Shown here: positions 42,027-49,252 of the stretch, piece after piece
Layout: every line of letters starts with the position of its first letter
How positions within the stretch are numbered: the stretch's first letter is position 1
Assembly: GCA_017656305.1 (NCBI GenBank)
Contig: JACDOG010000016.1
Location: forward strand, 1-49,252
From: Thermoanaerobacteraceae bacterium
GTDB taxonomy: Bacteria > Bacillota > JADQBR01
Length of the DNA stretch: 49,252 nt
Direction: 5' to 3'
Program-made: the position numbers and the translations under genes
The notes under the pieces: model-generated
The model's input: the letters and a program-made list of their open reading frames with translations, nothing else
Told to the model about the DNA's origin: nothing
The model's database searches: none

Positions 42027-43625
42027 ATGCGAGTAAAAATAAGCGGCCTGCGTCTCGGTATCAATGAGCCAAAATCCAAGCTGCGTTCACTGGCTGCAGC
42101 CAAGTTGAAATTGGCAGAGGATAAGATATCCGACTTGACAATTAAAAAAGAATCTATTGACGCCCGTAGAAAAGAGATTAGCTTTGTCTACACGGTAGAA
42201 GTGACTGTGCTGGACTACCACTTTACCTTGCCTGAGGATAACCAGGTAGCGGTTGTCCAAGAGGAACGGTCGCGCGTGCTAAAAAAAGGAAATCAGGTAT
42301 TGAATTACCCGCCGGTAGTAGTTGGTGCTGGGCCGGCGGGTTTGTTTGCTGCCCTGACTTTGGCAGAGTACGGCTATGCTCCTGTTCTGCTGGAGAGGGG
42401 CAAGGACGTGGACGCTCGAACGGAGGATGTAAAGAACTTCTGGAAGCGGGGCATCATAGACCGGCAGTCCAATGTCCAGTTTGGTGAGGGCGGTGCCGGT
42501 ACTTTCTCCGACGGTAAGCTTACTACCAGGATTAAGGACCCCCGGGTGGATATCGTGCTGAAGCAGTTAATTGCTGCCGGGGCACCGCCGGAGATTGCAT
42601 ACCAGTACAAACCGCATCTGGGTACGGACAGGTTAAAAGGTATTGTCAAGAAAATCCGGCAGAAGATTATTGCTCTTGGCGGCAGGGTGCAGTTTCAGTC
42701 CCAGGTGACTGACCTGCTGTTGGAGGACAAACGGGTGGTCGGTGTTGTCGTCAACGGGGAAAAGGAACTAGCCGCTGACGTGGTAGTACTGGCAATTGGC
42801 CATAGTGCCAGAGATACCTATACCATGTTAAGTGAAAAAATGGACATGGCTCATAAGCCGTTTGCCATCGGCGTCCGCATCGAGCACCCGCAGCAGCTGA
42901 TTGACCGGGTGCAGTACGGTACTTATGCCGGGCACCCCCGGCTGGGGCCTGCTGATTATCACCTGACCTATCGGGATAGGGCAACCGGGCGCTCCGCATA
43001 TACTTTCTGCATGTGCCCCGGGGGATATGTGGTTGCCGGCGCGTCAGAGCCAGAGACTGTGGTGACTAACGGCATGAGTGAGTCCGGCAGGGATTCGGGT
43101 ATTGCCAACAGTGCCGTGGTAGTTACCGTTGACGAGCGGGACTTCCCCTCCGACCACATACTGGCCGGAGTGGAGTTTCAGCGGAAATGGGAGCGGGCAG
43201 CGTTTGAGCTGGGCGGCGATAATTACAGCGCTCCCTGCCAGCGTGTGGAGGATTTTCTGGCTGACAGGGTGGGAAGCATTTCCGACATAGTGACACCTAC
43301 ATACAGGCCCGGTGTGACACCGGCCAATCTCAACCAGTGTCTGCCGCGGGAGGTGGCCGCTGTATTGGGCCGGGCACTGCAGGCTTTTGATAGAAAGATA
43401 CCGGGCTTTGCCGGAAAAGATATTCCTCTGACCGGAGTTGAGACGCGTACCTCGGCGCCGGTGAGACTTTTAAGAGACAAGGATACCCAGGCGCTCAACA
43501 TCCAGGGCCTGTACCCGGCAGGCGAGGGTGCGGGATATGCAGGGGGAATTGTCAGTGCTGCCGTGGACGGTATACGCGTGGCGGAAAATATAATCAGAAA
43601 ATACTCACCAGATAAGATTTCTTAG
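42027..43625 (+). CDS. NAD(P)/FAD-dependent oxidoreductase (FAD-dependent dehydrogenase family)
   Basis: A 532-residue flavoprotein of the family often annotated as NAD(FAD)-utilizing dehydrogenase. An N-terminal domain of about 90 residues with S4-like/ferredoxin-like text precedes the FAD-binding VVVGAGPAGLFAALTLAEYG (about 92-111). NVQFGEGGAGTFSDGKLTTR and TFCMCPGGYVVAGASEPE are family hallmarks, and the C-terminus has GLYPAGEGAGYAGGIVSAA. The reaction is unknown. It lies between cdaR and glmM, with 15 bases to the glmM start, so it is cotranscribed with the c-di-AMP and amino-sugar genes. Confidence 0.85.
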   Translation: MRVKISGLRLGINEPKSKLRSLAAAKLKLAEDKISDLTIKKESIDARRKEISFVYTVEVTVLDYHFTLPEDNQVAVVQEERSRVLKKGNQVLNYPPVVVGAGPAGLFAALTLAEYGYAPVLLERGKDVDARTEDVKNFWKRGIIDRQSNVQFGEGGAGTFSDGKLTTRIKDPRVDIVLKQLIAAGAPPEIAYQYKPHLGTDRLKGIVKKIRQKIIALGGRVQFQSQVTDLLLEDKRVVGVVVNGEKELAADVVVLAIGHSARDTYTMLSEKMDMAHKPFAIGVRIEHPQQLIDRVQYGTYAGHPRLGPADYHLTYRDRATGRSAYTFCMCPGGYVVAGASEPETVVTNGMSESGRDSGIANSAVVVTVDERDFPSDHILAGVEFQRKWERAAFELGGDNYSAPCQRVEDFLADRVGSISDIVTPTYRPGVTPANLNQCLPREVAAVLGRALQAFDRKIPGFAGKDIPLTGVETRTSAPVRLLRDKDTQALNIQGLYPAGEGAGYAGGIVSAAVDGIRVAENIIRKYSPDKIS

Positions 43626-43640
43626 AGAGGGGTATTGGTT

Positions 43641-44972
43641 ATGAGGATGTTTGGTACAGACGGTGTGCGTGGTGTGGCCAACGATGATTTGACACCGGAG
43701 TTGGCTTTCAAGTTAGGCCGGGCCGGCGCCAAAGTGCTGGCGAAATCGCATTCCCGGCCCAAAATTGTCATCGGAAAAGATACCCGGATATCCGGTGACA
43801 TGCTGGAAGCGGCGCTTATTGCCGGCATCTGTTCCGTGGGTGCCGACGCCCTTTTGGTGGGAGTGATGCCCACTCCTGCAGTGGCTTTTTTGACAAGAGA
43901 CCTCGAGGCCACTGCCGGTGTGGTGATTTCGGCATCGCACAACCCGGTTCAGGACAACGGTATCAAGTTCTTTAACAGCCAGGGCTACAAGCTGGAAGAT
44001 GCTGTGGAGGACGAAATTGAAAGGTTCGTTCTGGCAGAAGATGAGGGTCCGCGGCCGACAGGCGAAAATGTGGGCCGGGTAATACAGGTCCTGGATGCGG
44101 AAGAGCGCTACGTGGATTTTGTCACGCAAACTGTCACCACTGACTTGAAGGGATTAAAGGTGGTGGTTGACTGCGCCAATGGCGCAGCCAGCCGCGTATC
44201 CCCGAAGGCCTTAAACAAACTGGGTGCGGAAGTGATCCCAATATTTAACGATCCCAACGGCATCAACATCAACCGGGACTGCGGTTCTACCCACCCGGAA
44301 GCGCTGCAGGAGGCCGTAGTGAAGCACGGGGCACATGTGGGCCTGGCTCACGATGGGGATGCAGACAGGGTGCTGGCTGTTGACGAAAAGGGTAATTTGA
44401 TAGACGGCGACCAAATCATGGTTACCTGCGCGCTGAAGCTGAAAGAGCAGGGTAAACTGGCTAATGACACTCTGGTGGTAACAGTCATGAGCAACCTGGG
44501 TCTGCACCTGTCACTGAAAGAGCAGGGAATCAGGACTGAGCAGACCAAAGTGGGTGACCGTTATGTACTGGAGAGAATGAGGGAAATCGGTGCCGTGCTT
44601 GGCGGTGAGCAGTCGGGCCATATCATTTTTTTAGAACATAACACCACAGGTGACGGTATCATTACCGGGTTGCAGCTGCTGGCCGTGATGCAAGAGACAG
44701 GGCAGCCGCTGTCGGTGCTGGCTTCACAGATGACAAGATTGCCCCAACTGCTGGTAAATGTCCGTGTGGCAGATAAGGAAGCTGCCATGAACCACCCGGC
44801 AGTGAAAGAAGCTATCCAAAAAGCGGAACAAAGCCTGGGTGACCGGGGACGCATACTGGTCAGACCTTCAGGTACGGAACCGCTGCTGCGCATCATGGGC
44901 GAAGGCCCGGATGAAGAGCTGCTCAAGCAAATTGTGGAAGGCATTGCACGGGTTGTAAGAGAACAGGTATAA
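43641..44972 (+). CDS. glmM: Phosphoglucosamine mutase
   Basis: A 443-residue alpha-D-phosphohexomutase that converts glucosamine 6-phosphate to glucosamine 1-phosphate for UDP-GlcNAc and peptidoglycan. [13 protein letters not shown] starts the protein. The phosphoserine loop is [16 protein letters not shown], the metal loop [10 protein letters not shown], the sugar loop GGEQSGHI and the phosphate-binding loop [15 protein letters not shown] 43641 follows GAGAGGGG. It is also known to bind and inhibit CdaA in Firmicutes. Confidence 0.97.
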   Translation: MRMFGTDGVRGVANDDLTPELAFKLGRAGAKVLAKSHSRPKIVIGKDTRISGDMLEAALIAGICSVGADALLVGVMPTPAVAFLTRDLEATAGVVISASHNPVQDNGIKFFNSQGYKLEDAVEDEIERFVLAEDEGPRPTGENVGRVIQVLDAEERYVDFVTQTVTTDLKGLKVVVDCANGAASRVSPKALNKLGAEVIPIFNDPNGININRDCGSTHPEALQEAVVKHGAHVGLAHDGDADRVLAVDEKGNLIDGDQIMVTCALKLKEQGKLANDTLVVTVMSNLGLHLSLKEQGIRTEQTKVGDRYVLERMREIGAVLGGEQSGHIIFLEHNTTGDGIITGLQLLAVMQETGQPLSVLASQMTRLPQLLVNVRVADKEAAMNHPAVKEAIQKAEQSLGDRGRILVRPSGTEPLLRIMGEGPDEELLKQIVEGIARVVREQV

Positions 44973-44997
44973 TAGATGAGTTAAGAGGGGGTGAGAA

Positions 44998-45192
44998 ATG
45001 GTTAACTGGTGGGAAAATTTCATGTCTTGCTGCTCATGTGTTTTTTCAAAGCGCCTGGACCGCACATGGTGCGGTCGACGAGGAAGGGGTTTATCGAATT
45101 TTCGGCGGATGCCCCTCGGCCCGAACCAGGTCGTTACAGGCATTACAAAACTCAGGAGCAATCCTGAGGACAAAAGGTGTCTGGCTGGTTAA
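44998..45192 (+). CDS. Possible leader ORF overlapping the glmS ribozyme (64 codons)
   Basis: ATG 44998 lies 4 bases after AGAGGGGGTGAG, one of the strongest ribosome-binding sites in the window. The frame runs MVNWWENFMSCCSCVFSKRL and then straight through the ribozyme core to 45192. Only the first 17-18 codons precede the cleavage site at 45050/45051. The later part is RNA-constrained and Arg-rich, so probably not selected as protein. It could be a regulatory leader whose translation alters ribozyme folding. Confidence 0.35.
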   Translation: MVNWWENFMSCCSCVFSKRLDRTWCGRRGRGLSNFRRMPLGPNQVVTGITKLRSNPEDKRCLAG

Positions 45193-45206
45193 CGTGTTGC
45201 TAAAGG
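45045..45206 (+). ncRNA. glmS ribozyme (glucosamine-6-phosphate-responsive)
   Basis: The conserved ribozyme core is present: GCGCCTGGACCGCAC directly after the cleavage site (A45050/G45051), then GTGCGGTCGACGAGG, GGGGTTTATCGAATTTTCGG, CGGATGCCCCTCGG, a GAGCAATCC-type hairpin and GGTTAACG near the 3' end. Glucosamine 6-phosphate acts as coenzyme for self-cleavage; the cleaved mRNA is degraded, so GlmS synthesis falls when its product is abundant. It sits between glmM and glmS, the usual place in Firmicutes. Confidence 0.95.
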
Positions 45207-45221
45207 AGTGAATGGTTGACT

Positions 45222-47036
45222 ATGTGCGGTATTGTAGGATATATTGGCTCGAAACCAGCAGCGCCGCTGCTGCTGGAGGGCCTGGCCAAGCTGGAGTATA
45301 GAGGTTATGATTCTGCAGGAATTGCGACATTATCTGGCGATGAAATAGTGATTATAAAGAAAAAGGGCAAGCTGGAAGTGCTGGAGGCGGAATTGAAAAA
45401 TACCCGGTTGAGCAGCAGTATCGGTATCGGCCATACCCGCTGGGCCACCCACGGGAAGCCTTCCGATGAAAACGCCCACCCGCATTATGATTGTGAGGGC
45501 AACTTTGCCGTTGTACACAACGGTATTATTGAAAATTACCAGGAATTAAAGAAGGAATTGATCGCGGAAGGGCACCGGTTTCATTCCGAAACTGATACTG
45601 AAGTGATTGTACACCTGGTGGAAAAGTACTACCAGGGAGACCTGCTGGCAACCGTGGAAAAAGTCGTTGAACTGATAGATGGCGCCTACGCCATGGTTGT
45701 TTTGGCAAAGAATGAGCCGGAAAGACTGGTCTGTGCGCGAAAAGACAGTCCACTGGTAGTAGGACTGGGGGAAAACGAAAACTTTCTGGCTTCGGATATT
45801 CCAGCTATCTTAAAGCACACCAGAAGGGTGTTCCTGCTGGAAGATGGCGAGGTGGCCGCTGTCACGAAAGACCGGGTGGAAGTGTTTAAAGACGGGAAAA
45901 AAGTTGATAAGGAAGTCTTTGAAGTTACCTGGGATGCGGAAGCGGCCGAAAAAGGCGGTTACCCTCACTTCATGCTCAAGGAAATCTTTGAACAGCCTAG
46001 AGCCCTCAGGGCAACCCTTAAGGGAAGGTTGGACAACGGCAGCGTTGTTCTCGATGAACTCGGGTGCCTGGACAGGATTAACGAGTACCACAAGGTATAT
46101 TTCGTGGCTTGCGGTACGGCATACCATGCGGGCCTGGTCGGCAAGTCAGTCGTGGAAAACCTGGCCCGTGTCCCGGCAGAGGCCGACATTGCTTCCGAAT
46201 TCCGCTACCGGGAACCGTTGATTGATGATCGGACCCTGGTAGTGGTAATCAGCCAGTCCGGGGAAACTGCCGACACGCTGGCAGCCATGCGGGAAGCACA
46301 GGCAAAAGGTGCACCCGTTATTGCCATTACCAATGTGGTTGGCAGCTCTGTTTCCCGGGAGGCGGACGCCGTCATTTATACCTGGGCCGGCCCGGAAATA
46401 GCCGTGGCTTCCACCAAAGCCTACTTGACACAGCTTGCGGCAGTATATCTTTTCGGTCTGTTCCTGGCCCAGGAGAGAGGGATGCTGACCGGCGAACAGG
46501 TGGCCGTGGTGTCCCGGGCCTTAAGAGAGCTGCCCGACCAGGTGGAAAAGGTGTTGGAACAGGCGGACAAGGTAAAGAAGCTGGCCTGCGAGTGGGCCAA
46601 GAGGGAAAATGCCTTCTTTATCGGCCGCGGCCTGGACTGGGCGGTTTCCCTGGAAGGAGCGCTAAAGCTCAAAGAGATATCCTATATTCATGCGGAAGCA
46701 TACGCTGCCGGGGAGTTGAAACACGGTACCCTGGCCTTGATTACCGACGGTGTGCCGGTGGTAGCCCTGGCCACGCAAAATACCGTTTTTGATAAAACGG
46801 TCAGTAACATCAAGGAAGTTAAAGCCCGCGGGGCACACGTTACTGGTGTGGTCTTTGAAGGGGTGGATCTCGGCGATACTGTGGATGAGCTGATCACCAT
46901 CCCCAAAACCACTCCGTTGCTTGCTCCAATCCTTTCGGTAGTACCGCTGCAGCTTCTGGCCTACTATGCCGCTGTAGCCCGCGGCTCGGACGTGGATAAA
47001 CCGCGTAACCTCGCTAAATCAGTAACTGTGGAATAG
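45222..47036 (+). CDS. glmS: Glutamine-fructose-6-phosphate aminotransferase (isomerizing)
   Basis: A 604-residue enzyme making glucosamine 6-phosphate from fructose 6-phosphate and glutamine, the first step to UDP-GlcNAc. The N-terminal glutaminase begins MCGIVGYIG, with Cys1 as nucleophile once Met is removed, and includes GIGHTRWATHGKPSDENAHP. Two SIS domains follow (about 285-420 and 455-595) with VISQSGETADTLAA and the C-terminal DKPRNLAKSVTVE. ATG 45222 follows AAAGGAGTG by 12 bases; the TTG at 45216 would bury the Cys. Expression is controlled by the upstream ribozyme. Confidence 0.97.
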   Translation: MCGIVGYIGSKPAAPLLLEGLAKLEYRGYDSAGIATLSGDEIVIIKKKGKLEVLEAELKNTRLSSSIGIGHTRWATHGKPSDENAHPHYDCEGNFAVVHNGIIENYQELKKELIAEGHRFHSETDTEVIVHLVEKYYQGDLLATVEKVVELIDGAYAMVVLAKNEPERLVCARKDSPLVVGLGENENFLASDIPAILKHTRRVFLLEDGEVAAVTKDRVEVFKDGKKVDKEVFEVTWDAEAAEKGGYPHFMLKEIFEQPRALRATLKGRLDNGSVVLDELGCLDRINEYHKVYFVACGTAYHAGLVGKSVVENLARVPAEADIASEFRYREPLIDDRTLVVVISQSGETADTLAAMREAQAKGAPVIAITNVVGSSVSREADAVIYTWAGPEIAVASTKAYLTQLAAVYLFGLFLAQERGMLTGEQVAVVSRALRELPDQVEKVLEQADKVKKLACEWAKRENAFFIGRGLDWAVSLEGALKLKEISYIHAEAYAAGELKHGTLALITDGVPVVALATQNTVFDKTVSNIKEVKARGAHVTGVVFEGVDLGDTVDELITIPKTTPLLAPILSVVPLQLLAYYAAVARGSDVDKPRNLAKSVTVE

Positions 47037-47080
47037 GTTTAGGTTGTTGAAAACAAATGATTGTCGAAAACAAAAAAACT

Positions 47081-47130
47081 CTTTCCGAGAAAAAATAAAG
47101 TTTTTCCGATGAAAATAAAGTGTTTCCGAG
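47081..47130. repeat. Tandem repeat of a 20-bp unit (2.5 copies)
   Basis: CTTTCCGAGAAAAAATAAAG, TTTTTCCGATGAAAATAAAG and TGTTTCCGAG follow each other with an exact 20-base period. The preceding 20 bases (47061-47080) may be a more decayed copy. It lies directly after glmS. Confidence 0.7.
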
Positions 47131-47142
47131 TTGATAGGGTTA

Positions 47143-47340
47143 AGGGATTAGGTTTAAGGAACAAGGGAAATTGAGAGAATGCTTTAAAAATCAAGGGTTG
47201 AGAGGGATTTTGAGATGACCCCATACTCAACCCCTTTGTTTTTTAGGAGGAAAATGGTTTAAGGGGTGAAGAATAAGGAAAAGCCTTGAAACAAGAGGAT
47301 TTGAGGGATGGTTTATCCCTTAATCCTTAAACCTTAATCC
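47143..47340. repeat. Nested inverted repeats in the glmS downstream region
   Basis: The outer arms, GGATTAGGTTTAAGGA near 47146 and TCCTTAAACCTTAATCC near 47323, are nearly complementary. The inner pair, AAGGGTTGAG (near 47193) with CTCAACCCCTTT (47227 on), has a following T-run and can act as the glmS terminator. The stretch 47037-47415 otherwise shows no gene and is rich in TTAAGG words. Confidence 0.55.
47193..47243 (+). terminator. Probable terminator after glmS
   Basis: CAAGGGTTGAG pairs with CTCAACCCCTTTG, with a loop of about 24 bases, followed by TTTTTTAGG. Confidence 0.5.
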
Positions 47341-47415
47341 TGCTCCTTTGGAACGACTTTTTTTACTTTTTTACCTCCTATATTTGGAAATATAAGGGAG
47401 AAATATAACAGATTT

Positions 47416-47649
47416 ATGGAAAGACTTTTTTTGCTGGTAAAAATTAGGATGCCCTATTTTCAAGGGGTTGAGGGGGGTGGTGGGGAAAGAGTTTTTTTAC
47501 ATGAACAGCAACGATTTAGAATGGAGAAGCAATTTGAATGTTTGAGATGTAAGGCACAAATGAAATATTTGAAAGAATACCGTTTTGATTCCCAAGATGA
47601 AAAAGAGGAAAGAATAACGGAGAAGTTTTTGAAGAACAGGTACCCATGA
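47416..47649 (+). pseudogene. Truncated zinc-ribbon-type small protein
   Basis: The segment MEKQFECLRCKAQMKYLKEY (starting at ATG 47521), followed by RFDSQDE, resembles the beginning of a small family with CxxC ... LKEYRFDSQD ... CPxC. Here the second CxxC half is missing and the frame ends in unrelated charged residues (ITEKFLKNRYP). The upstream part from 47416 has no good ribosome-binding site. I read it as a truncated, probably inactive copy. The AT-rich, repeat-rich surroundings agree with decay. Confidence 0.4.
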
Positions 47650-47674
47650 GGCGTTCTGGCAATGGGGAGGTAAA

Positions 47675-48358
47675 ATGAAAATGTCTATAAAGAATACTAA
47701 GATGATAATTTTTATAGGAGTACTGGCAGTGGTATTTTCTATGGGATATTGCTTATTTTTTGGTAATCCTATTGATAAATACAAAGCAAGGATAAGGGCT
47801 GAAAAATACTTAACCGATAAATATAGGGGTGTTGAATTTAATATTAAGAACCTAAAGTATGATTTTATATATGGGAAATATTATGGAAAGGTTATATTTG
47901 AAAAACAAAAGGATATGCCATTTACAGTCTATATCACTAAAAGTGGTATATATGACAATTACGAAGATATAAAACGGAGGTTAAAGATAGAAAAGTATAA
48001 GAGTGAAGTAATAGAACCACTTATTAAAAAGCAGGTTAATGAGGTTAGAGCCATTACAATAGGTCCTGTACCTTCAATTGACTCTAATTTAAAAAGCGGG
48101 GATATTATTGCAGCAGATGTTAACTGGGAGATATCAATTTACTATCAGGAAAATGCTTTTTCATCATGGGAAGAATTTACTGATAAATGCGTGCAAGTAA
48201 AGGATATTTTTATGGAAAATGATATCCTTTTCAGTAGAATCAGTTTTACTTACGGAGATAGTAATTCTGTTATTGAGTTGGTAATTGATGATGATAATTG
48301 CCAAATGTTACCGCAGCAGTTATTAGAACAGATAAGGGTATTAAAATCAAAAGAATAG
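47675..48358 (+). CDS. Membrane-anchored YfjL-like protein of unknown function
   Basis: A 227-residue protein, ATG 47675 after GGGGAGG. One N-terminal membrane helix (IIFIGVLAVVFSMGYCLFFG, about 10-30) is followed by a conserved-looking stretch, KYKARIRAEKYLTDKYRGV, and then an alternating charged/hydrophobic extracytoplasmic domain. The pattern (short TM, then YxxKxxAEKYLxxKYxG) resembles YfjL/DUF3139-like lipoprotein-type small proteins of Firmicutes. GC content is clearly lower than in the genes upstream, suggesting horizontal acquisition. Function unknown. Confidence 0.65.
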   Translation: MKMSIKNTKMIIFIGVLAVVFSMGYCLFFGNPIDKYKARIRAEKYLTDKYRGVEFNIKNLKYDFIYGKYYGKVIFEKQKDMPFTVYITKSGIYDNYEDIKRRLKIEKYKSEVIEPLIKKQVNEVRAITIGPVPSIDSNLKSGDIIAADVNWEISIYYQENAFSSWEEFTDKCVQVKDIFMENDILFSRISFTYGDSNSVIELVIDDDNCQMLPQQLLEQIRVLKSKE

Positions 48359-48392
48359 GTTTAAGTTGGTGAGATTAAAAAGGAAAAGTATT

Positions 48393-48852
48393 ATGCAGAA
48401 AAGGATTTTTATTTTAGTGATATGTATTGCTATATTCATTGGATTTTACCTTACTACAATCTGGTATTATTATAAATCTTAAGTCAGGAAAAAGAATACT
48501 TATTTTAAGGTCAGGACAAGATTTTGAAGTCCAGAGGTATGATGTAAGACCAAAAAATATTTCTTACTGGGCAAAACAACAGGATATTAAGGAGTACCTT
48601 GATAAATTGGCCACAAATACAAAAGACCTGAGCAAGATAATTGATGATAATCTTTATGCCATTATACATAATCTCAAAGCAATGTCCTTTTTAATCCCTT
48701 ATAATATATCAAGGGACCTGCTGTATTTGAACAGGATAAATTCATTTATAAATGTTCATGGCAGGGAGATTTATCTGAGTTTAATGGGAATGAGGCAATA
48801 TACTTTGATGGTATTGAAATATATAGACTGTTTTTCCATGGCGGATATATAA
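48393..48852 (+). pseudogene. Frameshifted membrane-anchored protein gene
   Basis: ATG 48393 opens a frame with a membrane helix (RIFILVICIAIFIGFYLTTI) that stops at TAA 48480. A second frame, open from at least 48427, continues NLKSGKRILILRSGQDFEVQ and runs to 48852. The layout mirrors the upstream gene (N-terminal helix followed by soluble domain), so one gene with a frameshift in the TATTATTATAAA tract around 48463-48475 is likely. A sequencing slip in that tract is the alternative. Confidence 0.5.
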
Positions 48853-48919
48853 AATAGTCTCCAATACTTTTACACATACCGTAAACATAAACTTTTTATG
48901 GAGGTATTAACCTGAATCA

Positions 48920-49252
48920 ATGCTTGAAATAATAAGTTGCAGCTGAAGAACGGATATTCCCGCATTTTATTATGATTGGCTTCAGGAATGTCTGAAAAAT
49001 AAATATGTAATGGTAAAAAACCCTTACAATAAATCAACATACTTGGTAGACCTGTCGCCTGAAAGGGTGCATTCCATATGCCTGTGGTCAAAATCTTTTG
49101 CCAACGTTCTTAAAAACCCTGGATATTTGTCGCTATATAATCTGTATTTTCAGTTTACAATCAATGGTTACTCCAAATTCCTAGAGCCCAATGTTGTTGA
49201 TACAAAAGTAGTAGTAAGGCAGATGGAGCAACTGGCTGAAAGGTATTCTCCA
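48920..49252 (+). pseudogene. DUF1848 family gene with in-frame TGA (partial, runs off the end)
   Basis: From ATG 48920 the frame reads MLEIISCS, TGA (48944-48946), then RTDIPAFYYDWLQECLKNKY and on without a stop to the window end, including YFQFTINGYSKFLEPNV. This matches the N-terminus of DUF1848 proteins (IISxSRRTDIPAFY), with TGA where CGA (Arg) is expected. A CGA to TGA nonsense change is the simplest reading. GGAGG lies upstream, but about 15 bases from the ATG. The C-terminal half is outside the window. Confidence 0.6.

Noticed and set aside
48944-48980. SECIS element for selenocysteine at the DUF1848 TGA
   Set aside because: Only a 3-bp CGG/CCG stem is visible in the right place; a CGA to TGA mutation explains the stop more simply.
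1-49252. tRNA, rRNA, CRISPR array or complete insertion sequence
   Set aside because: No tRNA-like cloverleaf, rRNA core text, regularly spaced repeats or transposase was seen by eye; a computed scan would be needed to exclude a weak case.

Overview
The window looks like the chromosome of a spore-forming, anaerobic, Gram-positive bacterium of the Clostridia, most likely Peptococcaceae or a Desulfotomaculum/Pelotomaculum-like lineage. The support is indirect. The window holds a spore-cortex-lytic SleB-type hydrolase, GH18 and S-layer-anchored wall enzymes, an archaeal-type fructose-1,6-bisphosphate aldolase/phosphatase, strong Shine-Dalgarno sites with many GTG and TTG starts, Firmicutes riboswitches (M-box, T-box, ykkC-type, glmS ribozyme) and large Fe-S/FAD oxidoreductases. 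No rRNA, tRNA, CRISPR array, insertion sequence or prophage was recognised.

Layout. Positions 1-5,000 carry an NhaC antiporter, the bifunctional gluconeogenic FBP enzyme and an Orn/Lys/Arg decarboxylase, each closed by a hairpin terminator. Positions 5,000-6,330 hold two paralogous membrane microproteins and a LysM/SleB hydrolase. Positions 6,400-12,600 are a mainly plus-strand run: cysteine desulfurase-thiI (sulfur transfer to tRNA), an amidohydrolase, a TRAP-permease remnant, glycerate kinase and a 2-hydroxyacid dehydrogenase (a glycerate/hydroxypyruvate module), and a 40-aa protein. Positions 12,600-16,280 on the minus strand contain a GH18-SLH wall protein and mgtE. The mgtE leader has an M-box aptamer, two duplicated hairpins, a terminator, and a previously unannotated 31-codon leader ORF inside a 29-bp hairpin. 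Positions 16,300-19,700 hold a stand-alone ATP-dependent DNA ligase, ferredoxin, FmdB-type zinc ribbon, a cytosolic GH18-like protein and a DUF3786 protein.

Positions 19,700-35,220 are dedicated to branched-chain amino acids. ilvC is a single unit; after a three-gene minus-strand cluster of small proteins comes a long operon ilvE-ilvD-ilvB-ilvN-ilvB2-leuA-leuC-leuD-leuB-cimA. Its roughly 700-nt leader has a near-consensus sigma-A promoter, a T-box (probably isoleucine) and then a ykkC subtype 2 aptamer (probably the ppGpp riboswitch), each followed by its own terminator. CimA with LeuCDB supplies 2-oxobutyrate from pyruvate and acetyl-CoA, so isoleucine would not need threonine deaminase. The first ilvB has lost the reading frame just after its natural TTG start.

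Positions 35,250-39,900 hold a DUF401 transporter-like membrane protein and a 998-residue FAD/Fe-S/CCG oxidoreductase with a Met/Pro-rich tail. Positions 40,150-47,040 form the cdaA-cdaR-(FAD oxidoreductase)-glmM-glmS cluster that links c-di-AMP synthesis to cell-wall precursor supply, with a glmS ribozyme overlapped by an upstream ORF that has a strong ribosome-binding site. From 47,040 to the end the sequence becomes AT-rich and repeat-laden, with broken small genes (zinc-ribbon fragment, frameshifted membrane protein, DUF1848 gene with an in-frame TGA): an accessory or decaying region.
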